From NCBI GenBank assembly GCA_038496445.1, contig JALMLS010000466.1, positions 124,001 to 188,000 on the forward strand: a DNA stretch of 64,000 nt, read 5' to 3'. Of the stretch, positions 35,442-48,195 are shown in pieces; positions within the stretch are counted from its first letter, which is position 1, and the number at the start of each line of letters is the position of its first letter. This DNA is from Trichosphaerium sp. ATCC 40318. Lineage: Eukaryota; Discosea; Flabellinia; Trichosidae. Below the pieces are notes generated by a model that was not told where the DNA came from, searched no databases, and saw only the letters and a program-made list of their open reading frames with translations. A program made the position numbers and the translations under genes.

Positions 35442-37742
35442 ATGGCTGAAGCGCAACCAGATCTCCACGACCAAAAATACGATCGTCAGTTACGGTACGT
35501 GCTACTAACTGTTTTTATAAGCGGTTTGGTCTTATATAGCGTAGATTATGGGGCGGACACGGTCAACGTAGCTTGGAACAGAGTAATTGCTTATTAGTTG
35601 GCGCAAATAGTGCCGGCACAGAGACCCTCAAAAATCTGATCTTACCTGGTGACTAAACGTCTTTAAATATCACCTTTCGCTCACTCGCATCTAGGTATGG
35701 GTGGTTTCGCTATCGTAGACGATAAGGTTGTAAGCAACCGCGACCTTGGCAACAATTTTTTCGTTGAACTTAACTCAGTCGGTAAATCAAGAGCTGAAGT
35801 TACCAAAGACCTCCTACATGAGTTAAACCCAGATGTGCGAAGCAGCAAGGCTATTAACATGGTGCGTTTAGAATTTAATTTGTTTTTTTAATTGAACCTT
35901 TTCTTCGCGTGCGTGCCACTACATAGTGCTTGATGGAGTGACTTATATTTGTGTTTTAGTCTGTTGAGGATCTTGTCAAAGACCCTAATAATTTCAATGA
36001 TTACAACGTCGTTGTAGCCACAGAAGTAGCAGAGCCTCATATGATTGCTCTTTCAAAGATTTGCTGGGAGAAAAACATTCCTTTCGTTGCTGTTCGCGTT
36101 TTTGGCTTTATCGGCTACGTGCGTGTGCAACGCCCAGAACACGTCAGTACGTCATCAATCCACCTTTAGTTTCTTTTTGTTGTTGCTTTTTTACTTCTCT
36201 ACTCACTCTCTTTTAAAGTCATTGAGTCCAAACCAGAGTTCCCAGCAGCTGATTTGCGTATCTCTAAACCATTCAAAGAACTCTCAGACTTTTCTGATGG
36301 TTTTGATTTGGCATCACTAAATTCCGCTGAACACTCTCATGTGCCTTACCCTGTACGTTTATGTTTTGCTTTGTGTATTTGAATGAGTGATTGGTGTCTT
36401 ATAATATGTAAGGTTATCTTGTTGAAGGCTAGAGATGCTTGGCTTAAGGCTCATGACGGTAAAGAACCTGCAAACCGTGACGAGAAGAACGCGTTTAAAA
36501 AACAAGTATCTACAATGACACGTTCTGCTGGAGAAGCTAACTTTGGGGAAGCTTACAAAAATTCTCACCACACTTTCGGTTCACTAGCTGTACGTGTTGT
36601 AAACCATATTTTCCTTCAGTTGTTTTCACATTTTTACAAGACATTTTTAATGCTTTTTTTAATTGCCTTGCTGATTGTTTGTTTTTTTTTAAGTTGTCTA
36701 GCAGCGTAAAGGAAATTATGAATGACCCAAAGGCCCAAAATTTGACAAAGGATTCATCAGACTTTTGGGTTTTGGTAAATGCTGTAAAGGCTTTCTTTGA
36801 TAAGGAAGGTGTATTGCCTATTGCTGGTGGTGTACCAGATATGACTGCTGATACACAGAGTTACATCCAACTACAAAACATGTGCGTTAAAACTACGAGA
36901 TTTTGTGTTTGTAACGCCTTGGTCTTGTACTTATTGTTATATTAGCTATGGAGCAAAGTTTGCTGCTGATTTGAAAGCTGTTACAGATTCTGTAAACGCT
37001 TCTCTAAAGGCTATTGGCCGTAAGGAAGGTTCAATTTCTGCAGAGTACTGCAAGCGTTTTGTAAAGCATGCACGTTATTTGCGTCTATTGAGATACACTC
37101 CTCTCCATGAAGAGTACACAGCTGGCGAGAAATTCAACGTCGAAGCTTTGGGTAAGATTGTATTTTTTTTGAATTTATTTTTATTAATCGTCATCTTAGA
37201 TGATGATTACGAGAAAATTGGAGCTCCTTGGTATGTGTGCTTGCGTGCTGCTTACAGGCATCATGCAAAGACAGGTTCATACCCAGGACCTAAGGATCTT
37301 GATGCTCTTGCTAATGAAGTTACTGCTCTTGTTGCTGAGTGCAAGATGAACGAAGATGTTGTTGCACCTAAGCATGTTGAAGAAATGTATGTGCTATGTC
37401 TTTTTGTTCTATTTCTTGTTTCTAAGCTTTTTATTATAGGTGCCGTTATGCTGCTTGCGAATTGCACTCTATTTCATCAATTTTGGGAGGTATTGCATCA
37501 CAAGAGATTATAAAACTCGTTACAGCTCAAGTACGCCCTTGTTCAGCTTTTTTTTTTAAAGACAAGTCACAGTATTAATTATAATGTTAGTGGGTTCCAT
37601 TAAATAATACTTTCGTATTCAATGGTATTACAAGTGGAAGTGCTGTACGTCTTTTTTTTTTTTTTGCTTTTTTGTTGTTTTGTTTTTTGGTTTATTTATT
37701 TTATTGCTTACACTGTTTGCTTTATAGAGCTATACCTTCTGA
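35442..37742 (+). CDS. NAE1: NEDD8-activating enzyme E1 regulatory subunit (APPBP1/ULA1)
   Basis: Partner of UBA3 in activating NEDD8 for cullin modification. Seen: [32 protein letters not shown] (adenylation-fold start), [74 protein letters not shown], ...[42 protein letters not shown], and the end [42 protein letters not shown]. As in other APPBP1 proteins, there is no catalytic Cys and the ATP site is incomplete. About ten introns. Ends six bases before the SAM50 stop on the other strand. Confidence 0.93.
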
Positions 37743-37748
37743 GTATTC

Positions 37749-40035
37749 TCACAAAAATAAACCAAGCCCAAATTGTATGTGTGATGTCCTATCAGTACCG
37801 CTTGCGAATATCTTGGGGTGTGTCAATAATAATAAAAAAATTCCACAAAAAAAAGAGTAGTTCGTACTGGTGTTGTAAAATTGAACTCCATTCTGAACTG
37901 TGCCCAATTGTAAATAAGGCCCATTCCAGCTGCGAAACGAGTACCATCAAAAGACTTTGAAATCTCACCTTTTGAATACACCAGTCAGAAAATTTTGAGA
38001 AAAAACAAAGAGGACGCTTACCTGGTCTGAAAGGCACTAAGTTTCCGACTTGTGAAAAGACGTGTGTGCGGATAATACCGAAGTCCTGTGAATGGAATAG
38101 AGGCGCGGAAAGGTGAAATGAAGCAGAGCTATGTACGTTTCCACCCAAGGAATTTGTCCTTTGTTTAGGACCAAGACCTCTAAAATCAAAGCCACGAAAA
38201 TTTAAGTTTGAACCTGAGAAAGTAATTTAGTTGTCATGTCTGACATGATTTTTTTTTTGACTTTCTCACCTCCAACGAAAAATCTATCACTGATGTAGTC
38301 CTTTGCCATTGGTACATTGAGTCCACCTTTGAATAAAAAGTTGAATGCCTAAAAAATATTACATATGGCCTAAGGTACGGTAGTTGAAATAAAGAGTTAC
38401 ATACCCAATAACGTAGTGCATAGTGATAAGTCTCAAGCGGTACATTTGTTTGCCATGACATTTCTTGCTTTAAAAATTTTGCGTTTCCACCAAGTCCTGC
38501 GAGTTCTATTGAATATTGAACGGCATTACCTCGTGTTGGCGCAGTAGAGTCATCACGATCATCATAACCAACTAACAATAGCGTCAGTTTTTTTTTTCGA
38601 AAACTGTTTTTTTTTGGAGGTACACGTGTATTTTAAGCTTGAGCAAATAGAATGTCCGGCTGCTTTGATTATTTCCTGTAAAGGGAAAAAAGTTAGTAGG
38701 CATTATATGGACTTTGTGTTAGAAGGGTTTTAGATTTTTATGTTTTGAAGATTTTTGGTGTTTTTTTGTTACCTCTGTTGCATTTTTACTCGGTTGTACA
38801 TCTCTCCAGCACCTTTTCAATATAGTTAATTTATTGTATGAAATCACTTGATGGGGTATAATACTTACCAGTTGTATTGTAGGTTATGTGAGGTAAGTGA
38901 ACGTGCAACCTCTAAAAACAAAAAAAGTTAAGTAACTCTGTATTGTTAAGTCTACAACATCATACCATCGTTTCTTCGGTTAAATATCCTTGCTTTTTTA
39001 ACACCATATGCTATAGAAGATCCAATGTTTGCTTCTTTATAACCAGAAGTTTCAGTGTACCTAAACAAGAGGTAAGACAAAAAGTTTTCTTAATCATTAT
39101 CACGTGTTCAAAAGGCGTACGATGTTTGTGTTTTGTATGCATTAAAAGTGAGAGAGTCTTTGATTTCAGGTCCAGCATACGAAATCAAAGGGAGATTCAT
39201 ATTAAACTTAGCAAAAAAATCCAATCAGCGACAAGAAGAAGGAAGACAACAAGCAGAAAAGACAAAAAGGAAAAAAAAGAAGGTAAAAAAAAGAGACAAA
39301 TCGTGTCCTAACACTATGTATTGACAACGATAACGTACGTTATAAGTTGTTCCATTCACTAAACTACGTGACAAGGTTCCTTCCATAGTCTCAGCAAGCC
39401 CCCAGAAGTTCAACAAACCAGCTTTGACATCCTGAAGATTTTTTAGTTTCTTTTCTTTAACGAACTGAGTTTAAAGGTTACCATGGTCACTTCACGGTTT
39501 TCTGATGAGTATGATGTATGAATGCTAGGGTTTAGGAACAAAGAGGATGGTGTATACTCGATAAAAATGTAGCAATCGTTTGTGCTACCGTTAGGTATTA
39601 GGTATAGTTTGTACAGTATAAACACAAGCGTACTCTAAGCTTGCTGGCATTTTGGTGTCAATTCGAAATGTTGTGTCGGCAGTGTATGGTAGTTTTGGTG
39701 ATGGTGATAATTGCGCTGAACAAGCGACCGCTAGACCTAATTCTTTCATACGCTCCCTTTTTGACACGTTAGAAATAAATCTGGCAATGAGTTGCGTACA
39801 GAGCTCTTGAAGTGCAATTTATTACACCAGATAGCGTGCTTACATCTGCTGCCTCTATTTTGGTGTGAGTTGGCGTTTATTGTAACTTTTAACCTTCAAA
39901 AATCTTTTCGAATATAAAGTCGTGTGTTCTGGCGTCTACAGTAGACCTTAATTGTACCCCCAGTATTCTTGTTGGTGTTGAGGTCTTACGTGTGAAGTTA
40001 GTATCCACACTTGATTATGAGTACCGTACATCCAT
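37749..40035 (-). CDS. SAM50: Mitochondrial outer-membrane assembly protein SAM50/Tob55 (Omp85 family)
   Basis: Core of the sorting and assembly machinery inserting beta-barrels. Seen: a short N-terminal POTRA-like region (STVDARTHDFIFEKIFE, LERMKELGLAVACSAQ, DTTFRIDTKMPASL), then barrel strands: VKAGLLNFWGLAETMEGTLS-RSLVNGTTYN, PLISYAGPEIKDSLTF, YKEANIGSSIAYGVKK, LRGFDFRGLGPKQ, LGGNVHSSASFHLSAPLF, IRTHVFSQVGNLVPFRPG, FDGTRFAAGMGLIYNWAQFR-MEFNFTTP and a final strand IQFGLGLFL*. This matches animal and fungal SAM50 order, including the conserved RGF motif. Start at 40035 (short first exon MD) is inferred from phase. Divergent from the U11/U12-35K gene, 79 bp apart. Confidence 0.87.
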
Positions 40036-40114
40036 GTGTGGCGCTGGAGTTGCCTTCTCTGTACAAATAAGCGTTACCGATGATTTAAGTCACTAAAAGA
40101 CAGTATTTTGTGTA

Positions 40115-41628
40115 ATGTCTAGCCACAGAGAAGCTATGGAAGACAGGAGTAGAAATTCACGGCGCGATAGGTACATACAGGTTTTTTTAACAGACGCAAA
40201 CCGTTTATGCTACAAAGATCACGTTCGCGAGAGAGGAGGCACCACAGAAGGCGTAGCGATGATGATTCGCGAACAAACAGAAGAGAAAGCCGCAGGCGTC
40301 GCGAACGTTCGGAAGAGCGGACCCGTGATCGCTCAGAGCGCCACAAGCGATCAAGAGACGATTCTTCGCGAAGAAGTGACAAGCGTAGCTCTTCCTCGCG
40401 TGACAGACCAACACGCAATCGTGGCGATACTGAGCGTGAATGGAGGCAAGCGCTTTGACTTTTCATAACATGTCATTAACAGATTGTACAGACACGATAG
40501 ACACGAACGAGACAATGCAGACGGGTCTCATTACCGACGTAGAGATTACCAGAGAAGGAACAACGAGCAAGGCGGATACAGAGGTTATCAGCGTGGAGGG
40601 TACATTATTGCATGCCTTGAGGAAGTGACTTATGTTTGTAAAGGCGTGGCAGAGGAGGCAGAGCGAATAGGGGTAGCGAGCACAACAAAGAAGTTCATCC
40701 AAAGTATCGCAGTGATATATCGTATGATCCTCTTAAAGCTGGTTCTATCGATGGCACAGACACTACACCACATGATCACGCTGTGAGGAGGGCAATGAAA
40801 GCTCACTGTGCGTAGAATTTTTCGATCGAAGTTCAATATGAATGTGTTAACCTTTTTTTTTTGAAGATGTTTGTTCTACAAAAGCGAATGACAGTGACCC
40901 TAAATTGACTCTTTTCGTTGGTAGACTTAGTTTCAAGACAACTGAGGAAACCTTGAAGCAAACTTTTTCTCAGTATGGAGAGATAAAGGCCATACGGTTA
41001 GTCCGTGATGTTGGTACTTAAATGATTTTTTTTGTTTTTTCCGAGATTTCTAGATTCTTTTATTCTAACTTAATGTAGTTACTGGACATCCTAAGGGTTA
41101 TGGTTTTGTGACGTACACTGATAGTAGATCATTTATGCGTGCTTGGGAGGTGAGTGACCTTAATATGGTAAAGACAATGCTAAAAAAGTTCTAGGATGCT
41201 CACAAGTTATTTATTGATGGGAGTCAGGTGATTGTTGACTATGAGAGAGAACGTTCGCTACCTGGGTGGATACCAAGGCGCCAAGGAGGTTAGATATTAA
41301 TTTTATAGTTGTTTTGATTTGTGTAAGGTGGTATTGGTGGTCGAAAAGAATCTGGACAATTAAGGTTTGGGGGCAGGGACAGACCGTTCCGTGAACCGTT
41401 GACACTTGCCATGTACGTTACAATACGATTCTACTATTACTGACTGCAATCTAGGTTCAAGAACAGGCGGCCTAAGAAGCGCAAAAGAACAAAATTTGTA
41501 CAATTGGCATCAACAAATATTGGAACAATTGCACTTGTGAAGCTACCAGGTAGTGACAAAGCAACTCCTGTGCATATGAAAATGATGAGTGATGGTACTT
41601 TTAATAGTGTGTCGTATACAGTCACTTA
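40115..41628 (+). CDS. SNRNP35: U11/U12 small nuclear ribonucleoprotein 35 kDa protein (minor spliceosome)
   Basis: Component of the U11/U12 di-snRNP, the counterpart of U1-70K. Seen: an N-terminal Arg/Ser/Asp-rich domain ([17 protein letters not shown]...), then the diagnostic [28 protein letters not shown], an RRM ([29 protein letters not shown]), [17 protein letters not shown] and [25 protein letters not shown]. These last motifs are specific to SNRNP35. In human the Arg-rich tail is C-terminal; here the RS region precedes the RRM. Implies that U12-dependent splicing occurs in this organism, although no U12-type intron was found in the window. Confidence 0.93.
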
Positions 41629-41805
41629 ACCAGTGCTTCCTAGGTTTGGAGATTAATCCAACGTGAAAAAACTTCAAGTTTTGATTTTCCTTATGGATTT
41701 GAGTGGATTCTATGCTAAATTTGAGTGAAATTCCCCAGAAATTTGAAGAATTTTGGCGAACACCGAAATCAAACTCATAAAATACAAACAACGAACACAG
41801 CAAAT

Positions 41806-42510
41806 ATGAACGACTTTTACACATCTTTCTTTGGCAGACCTTCCTTCGGTGATCACCCAAGCAACTACATACGCAGGCAATCAAACTTCGATCCCTTTTG
41901 GGATGTGCCCAGACAACCAAGACGACGCGCTTACGCTGTTGATCCATTTACTGGCGAACCTGTTTACGCGCGTAGACGACAATATGAAGATTCTGTAGAC
42001 GAACGAGAAGCTTACAGACAAGCACAAGAAGCAGCTTTACAACGTAAACAAGAAGCTATTAGAAGGCGTAAAGAAGCTTTAAAGCGTCAAAAAGCCGAGG
42101 AAGAAAGGAAACGGGCAATTGCGCTACAACGTTATGAGCAAGCCGCTACTACTATTCAATCTACTTTCAGAGGTTGGCAAACGCGTAGAAAGAATATTTT
42201 AGAGCAGTTGAAGACACTCCGCGATATATCCGATAACGCAAACTCTATTGTTGATAAATACGCTGAAGACTTACTCAGAGTGGAGGAAATAGCGGAACAA
42301 GAGAAATCAATTGAAAATCTATCAAAACGAGACTTGTTGTTACCTAGAGCATTTGAAGAAGAGCTATTGAAACAATTGTTCAGATTAGATGCTATTCAGA
42401 CATTTGGTTGTCCTTTATTACGTAATAGAAGAAAAGAAATTGTTTCTGAATTACAACGGATTTTATCGGATAATGATAGGATTAAAAAGTTGCTTAGTTC
42501 ATTGCAATGA
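41806..42510 (+). CDS. IQ-motif and BAG-domain cochaperone, intronless
   Basis: Seen: an N-terminal Arg/Pro/Tyr-rich segment (YTSFFGRPSFGDHPSNY...RQPRRRAYAVDPFTGEPVY), a long charged coiled coil (EAALQRKQEAIRRRKEALKR-QKAEEERKR), an IQ motif (AATTIQSTFRGWQTRRK) for calmodulin, and a three-helix BAG domain (LRDISDNANSIVDKYAEDLL...LLKQLFRLDAIQTFG...RKEIVSELQRIL) that would bind the Hsp70 ATPase domain. IQ plus BAG is the plan of plant BAG5/6/7. ATG at 41806 used; the longer frame opens with GTG. One of few genes here without introns. Confidence 0.85.
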   Translation: MNDFYTSFFGRPSFGDHPSNYIRRQSNFDPFWDVPRQPRRRAYAVDPFTGEPVYARRRQYEDSVDEREAYRQAQEAALQRKQEAIRRRKEALKRQKAEEERKRAIALQRYEQAATTIQSTFRGWQTRRKNILEQLKTLRDISDNANSIVDKYAEDLLRVEEIAEQEKSIENLSKRDLLLPRAFEEELLKQLFRLDAIQTFGCPLLRNRRKEIVSELQRILSDNDRIKKLLSSLQ

Positions 42511-42987
42511 AGTGACACAGTATAAAGCTATTGAAAAAAGTTTTTTCTGTCCAACAGAAGAATTATATGTACCATAGAAATAAAATGAACAATAAAAAAA
42601 TGTTGCCTGAAAAAAACCCAAGAATTACCTCAATAAAACCTGGCAGTAACACTATTTAGAGTTAGTGCTAAGCCTGATTTTTAGGATTGTGAACATAGTT
42701 AGACCTCGTGCAACTCTGCAAGCTATCAAGTAGTGTATCCTTATGGAGTATTGTAAGTGCGTATAAGAGCAGAATGTCACGTGCGTGCTACAAATCAGGA
42801 GTGGCCTTTTAACCATAGAGCTAACGTTAAAATAAAATAGAGTACCCTTGTATCGTGCTACTCTGATTTCTTGCAGTTAGTTCTCTAGCAAATATCAAAA
42901 GCTTGATAACGCTTTACTCTTCCAAATGTGGTAAGGAAGGAAAACATAGTACTGATATTGACATTGTTGGTTTTTGCATAAAACGTT
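42511..42987. other. Intergenic region
   Basis: AT-rich, with AATAAA-type signals just after the BAG gene and a CACGTG near 42779. No gene recognised. Confidence 0.4.
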
Positions 42988-45900
42988 ATGAACATAGTGG
43001 CGCCTATACTACAGGTAATTCGTTACACCTGTTTTTACTTAAACGAAACAAAAGGCTGCAGGGAATGTCTCCGCTAAGTCTCAGAGTCGATATAATCGCT
43101 CAGAAGGTACTCTGCCTATAAGTAAAGCTGTAGAACTGCAAACTGAGCTGTAAGTAACTAATTTACTAATTACACGACTAAATATGCCTCTGGCGCGCTT
43201 AACTACGCGTAGTATGCGTAGAAATACAATTTTGAGCTTTTACATGTTTCTACTGAGATTAACGCTGCACAAGGTCACAACAACGAGATACAATATGGAG
43301 AGCAATAAAAGAAGGCGACCAACAAAAAGTTGAAGAGCTTGCAGAGCAGAATTTCGAGTAACTTTGTCTGTTTTTTTTTTCAAAGACTAACTTTGTTTGT
43401 AGTGTACTTGGCGTGCGAGTATGTATTGCAAAATTTTAGGTTACCAACACTTACGTATAATACAGGGGTTTGTAGGAGAGACACCTATTCACTTAAGCTT
43501 TTTATACGGTGCGCACATGTTCGACAATGAAATGACTTCTTTGTTTTTTTGAAATGGCATTTTCGCTCAAAGATGGAGTTCCACTCACGTTCAACAAGTA
43601 ACTCTGTTTTAGAGCAAAAAGAAATATGCAAAAGCCTATTGATTAAATATCCGAGTATCATAAATGATAGCTTCACTGGAGTACATTATCGTGGAGAGAA
43701 CTGTCTACATATTGCAATTGTAAAGAAAGACTTTGAGATGGTACAGTTTCTTGTTAAAAGAAGTGGCACACTACTTCGAGGTCGAGCTACTGGAGACTTC
43801 TTTCATATTGGAAAACCATGTTACTATGGGGAGGTATGTTGTAGTAGAATGTAGTCAAGTTGTTAACGGTCATGTGGGATGTTGTGTATCAACCTTTGGT
43901 AACAAATGTATAATCACTCATAGCATTCCATTGTGGTTGACAAATCATTGCAGTATTAGGGACCATACAACTTGGCTTGTATATAATTTTTGACTACATC
44001 ATTCTGGAGCTAACTGTTACTTTGTCTAGTATCCGCTTTTTTTCGCAGCATGCACTAATCAAACGAAAATTGTAAAGTACCTTGTTTATGAAGGAGCGGA
44101 TCTTATGGCTGTAGATTCTCATGGAAATAATATTCTTCATTTAATTGTAATGAATGAGTTAGATGACATGTATGAATTTGTTGATGAGTTACTCAAGCGA
44201 CGACGTGAAACACTAGCAATAGTACACTAACATGTTATTGAGAGTAGCCCGTAATGCCATTTAGACAGACTCATATGTGCCGCTAGATAAGAGAAGAAAT
44301 AAGGAAGACATGACGCCAATGCAGCTTGCAGCAAAAAACGGTTAGCGAGACAACTGGATGAAAGGTCGATTAATGTTGTTTAATAGGTTGTAAGAAGATG
44401 TTTAGTTTTCTTCTTGAGAGAAAGCGGAAAGTTGAATGGGCGTATGGTCCTGTAACATGCTATAAGTATCCTATGGAGGATATCGATACACCCTATGACA
44501 AAAACGAGCGAGGTAAACTTGTTTTAGACGAATCACATCTTCTTCAATGTTGATGACTTGCAGCTTATTTGAGGTATTTTTTAGGTGCTTTACAGTATAT
44601 GGTACAAAATGAAAGATCAGAATTAATAATGATACCAATTATTAACGACCTACTCAAAAAGAAATGGGACACGTAAGATTTAAGACATTTTTCTTATTTT
44701 TTTCTCCTTTTTAGAAAAGTTGTTAGTTACTTGAGGTCTTTGTTTACTAGTACAATATCTCAGTATTTTAACATATTGTAGAATTGTTGGTAACATGTTT
44801 GTTAAACGATTTTTGCTCACGTTGTTATATCTCGTAATTGTACGCCCTTCCCTGGTCTTTTGTTGAGTAGTAATTCTATTTTTTACAGTTTTCTTGTGCT
44901 CTTATTCTACGTGGTTCTTTTAAAGATGGTGAAAGCGCCGTAGAACAAAGTAAACTTATTCAGTGGATCACGTACTTTAGATTTGCGATGGAGGGTGTGC
45001 TAAATTAGGTAGATGCTTTTTGGAGGGATTGGTAGTCGCTGGAGCGGTGTTCAAAGGTTTGTTTGAGACAAACGAAATGATAGCGGACGGATTTGGTACG
45101 TATAAAAACCCGAAGAAGAGCTTTGTGCTAATGTGCTAAATCCATAAGGTAACTATTGGTTACGTCCTGGCGCTTGGTTTCTCGGTAAGTTGTCTTACCT
45201 GGGCTAATATATAAACATCTTTTCTTGTCGTAGAAAATGCATTGAGCACTATGTACTGTGTTTCTATTGTATTTGTTGTGGTGCCTCTTCGTTTATTTGA
45301 CAATGACTATGAAGATGCTGCACGTATGGTATCAGCTATACTCGTTTGGTCTTATTTGTATGTCCAAGTTAAATTGGCATTAGATGGTTGTTGTTTAACT
45401 TGTTTCTTAGATTATTCTTCTTTTTGGGATACCAACTCACTGGTCCTTTTGTTGTCATGTTGTATAAGATGCTGAAATCTGGTTAGTCAGTAGTTTGTTC
45501 CTTTTGTTGATAAGGAATAGATATTTTACGATTCTCTGTTATCTTTGGAGTCTTCCTTTTAGGATTTTCTCAAGGTATGATTGTTTGGCTTTTTTTAATA
45601 TTGTCCTCATCCTTAATGTTTGTAGCATTCTTCTTGGCTTGTGGTGAATCTGGTTTTGTCCAATATGGTACCCGATTGAAACTAAGCATAATGGCTATGT
45701 TGGTACTACACTGGAGGCATTTATTGCGTATATCAATATCGTTTGTTTAGGGAGTATTTGAGGCTGATGAGTATGTTGAAAGCAAGTTCCCTATGTTGTC
45801 TGGTAAGAATTACAATACTCAAAAGGTTTCTAAGTTTCCTAGTATCACTACTGCTAGTGTACATTGTAGTAGTCTCGATATTGCTTCTAAATATGCTGAT

Positions 45901-46716
45901 CGCTATGATGGGTGATACATATACAAATGTCATTGGTGACGCTGATATTCAGTGGCATCTAGAGGTGACTAGATTTCGTTGTTTATTTCTTTCCTATTTT
46001 TTTTGTTTTGCTTTACGAAAACTAAGTTTTGTAGTGGGCTCGCATCATTCTTAGTTTGGAGAATGAGCTTAGTGTTGATGAGAGAAGACTTATAGACAAT
46101 CAATATTGGACTCCTATTGATGGAAAGCCGTACTTATTAGTACAAGAGATAAACAATGACTACTATCATGATGCACACAACGAAAAGGACGATGAGGCTC
46201 TTACTGCGACTGATAAAATGAATTCAAATTCTGAAACCAAAACCCAAAATCTTCAAACAACCAAACCAGATTTACAAAGATCGTAAGCACCAGTGTAGTC
46301 TTTTCTTTGGCTATATTTATTTATTTGAAAAAATCAAGGAAGACACAGTCTCTGAGAGCAAAAAAGAAGAAGAAGAAAGTGAAGTTGAGAAGAGAAGTTT
46401 CATTACCTCCTTTTTTTGGCAGTCCGTACGCCATTGATAGTCACGTGGTGTTTCTAAACAATGATTCAGGGAAAAGCAACGTAGAGTGGTAAAACCGAAG
46501 ACGAAAAGTAAGCCTAAGCTGGTGCAACAACAATCCATAATTCCTCCTTTGGAACAAACGTAAGTTTTTGTTGTTTATATTAAATCATGACAACATAAGG
46601 AAAACGCAAACTCCTAGAAGAAATCCAAAGAGAAAAGTAAATGTGATTAGACAACATGCTTTAAATACACTGGAGAGACGGTAACTTGCTCTTTTTTTTT
46701 TAGATTCCTTACTTAA
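42988..46716 (+). CDS. TRP-family ion channel with N-terminal ankyrin repeats (TRPV-like)
   Basis: Cation channel subunit. Start MNIVAPILQ joins in phase to AAGNVSAKSQSRYNRSEG. Ankyrin repeats: TIWRAIKEGDQQKVEELAEQNF, GETPIHLSFLYGAHMFD, GENCLHIAIVKKDFEMVQFL, YPLFFAACTNQTKIVKYLVYEGA, NILHLIVMNELDDMYEF and MTPMQLAAKNG. Then TM segments: LSTMYCVSIVFVVVPLRLFD, LLFFFGYQLTGPFVVMLYKML, ILRFSVIFGVFLLGFSQAFFLACG, a pore region (LSIMAMLGVFEADEY), S6 (VVVSILLLNMLIAMMGDTYTNV) and the TRP-box-like WARIILSLENELS. A Lys/Glu-rich tail runs over several exons to RFLT*. Many short exons; some internal joins are unsure. Confidence 0.82.
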
Positions 46717-46914
46717 CTATTCAAGGGAACCACGTGTCCGAAAAAGAAATCCAGAAAAGAACGAAACAAAGTGAGAAACAAATATTGGAATGGTAGTATT
46801 GTACTTGTTGAGTTATTGTAAAGAGCACAATCTAAGCATAAAAGCAAATAAAGAAAACCGGCATTCTCTGTCATTTCAAACAATAAGGTTTTATTGAACA
46901 AACATTTTACCTTT

Positions 46915-48195
46915 TTATTTATCTTCTATTTGAGGCTCTTTTTCTACTTTACATTTACCACCTTTGTCAACCATGAATGTTTTAATTCGTTCTATAGAAT
47001 CATGTAGCACAGATTGAGCTTCTTTTGGATCAGTAGATACCATATCAAGTGTATACAAAGGTGCTGCTTTATAGCATATCTATAAATTGTATGAGCAAAA
47101 AATAAGCTGCAAACAAATAGTGTAGTAGCCGCTACCGTACATTTATTCTATCATTATCTAGACCTTGTTTAAGAGCTTCTTTTATAATATCAACACCACG
47201 AATATCATAGCTTGTAAGAGATAGCTCAGCAACATACTAACAATTTGATAAGTATGAACAAAGACGCCTATAAAAATATATTACCTTGCGCTCTGTCTTA
47301 CGAAGGCGACGAGTTATCTCTGCCTCGAAGTCTTTCTTGAAAGATGGCTCGAGTTCCAGTGTATCTAGAGCGTTGCTAGCAAAATGCATAAGCTAAAAGA
47401 TAGTGTACGAGGCAATACCTTTTTCCTTGAGCTATTTGATCAAATGCATCGTAAACTCCATCTTCGGACTGCTCGTGTATAGGCCACGCTATTTCTTGGT
47501 ATAATTCAATGAGGGGTTTGTGACATACAGCAGACATGCGATTCAAGATGTTGTGAACCTGGAGGTAAGTCAGAGAGTCAAAATGGCAGTGAGAGAAGAT
47601 AGCAAACGCTTACAGCTCTGGACTTATTATAAATATCGATGCACTCTTCTTTCTCTTCAGGAGTAACATCACGCCTTGTCACGTGAACATAACCTCTGTC
47701 TATAGTAAAAAAACTTAGGACGTTATTGGATCTCATAATAGGGCTTTATAGGTCACGTACGGGTTTCAACAGATGTTACTTTGCAAACATAGTTTTGTCC
47801 TATTCTCAGAATCTAAATATATGAATGTTATTGATGTACTTTCAGAATAGAATTTCTATTTGGTTGTGGACAAAGGATATAGTTAAATCATGCGTGTGGG
47901 TACCTTGTGCAGTGATTTTTTTGTTATTTTACGAGCAATCTCTTTAATTGAGATGTAACATACTACACTGTTATACTAATACGTTGTAAGTGCGTATACA
48001 GTGGTTTTACTCCAAATTACCTCTAATAATTTCCCTTGAGCGCCGCTTTCGTCTACTTCGGCTATTTTAACCATCACTAACTCGTCTACTTCTATACAGA
48101 GATGATTAGGCTCGTTGATGCTAATTAAGCATACCAGGCAATTCTGCCTCGTAGAAACGGCATTCTCCTGGTGTAAATGACTCTTTTGTTGTCAT
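46915..48195 (-). CDS. SUI2: Translation initiation factor eIF2 alpha, without Ser51
   Basis: Alpha subunit of eIF2. Seen: CRFYEAELPEVDELVMVKIAE (S1 start), GAQGKLLEYN, then a divergent loop SVVCYISIKEIARKITKKSLHK, LRIGQNYVCKVTSVE, DRGYVHVTRRDVTPEEKEEC, NKSRAVHNILNRM, ELYQEIAWPIHEQ, DGVYDAFDQI, ITRRLRKTERK, VELSLTSYDIRGVDIIKEALKQGL, and a domain 3 ending in VEKEPQIEDK*. At the place of SELS(51)RRRIR the protein reads KEIARKITK, so Ala stands at Ser51 with a one-residue insertion after it, and the kinase-docking KGYID reads RGYVH. Splicing at TATTAG restores the LLEYN join in phase. The C-terminal acidic tail is short. Confidence 0.85.

Noticed and set aside
39133-39324. Plus-strand Lys-rich frame
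   Set aside because: Falls on A-rich introns of the SAM50 gene; low complexity only.
39780-39812. A 19-nt intron in the SAM50 gene
   Set aside because: A 43-nt alternative with a TCTAAC branch keeps phase and gives a better POTRA match.
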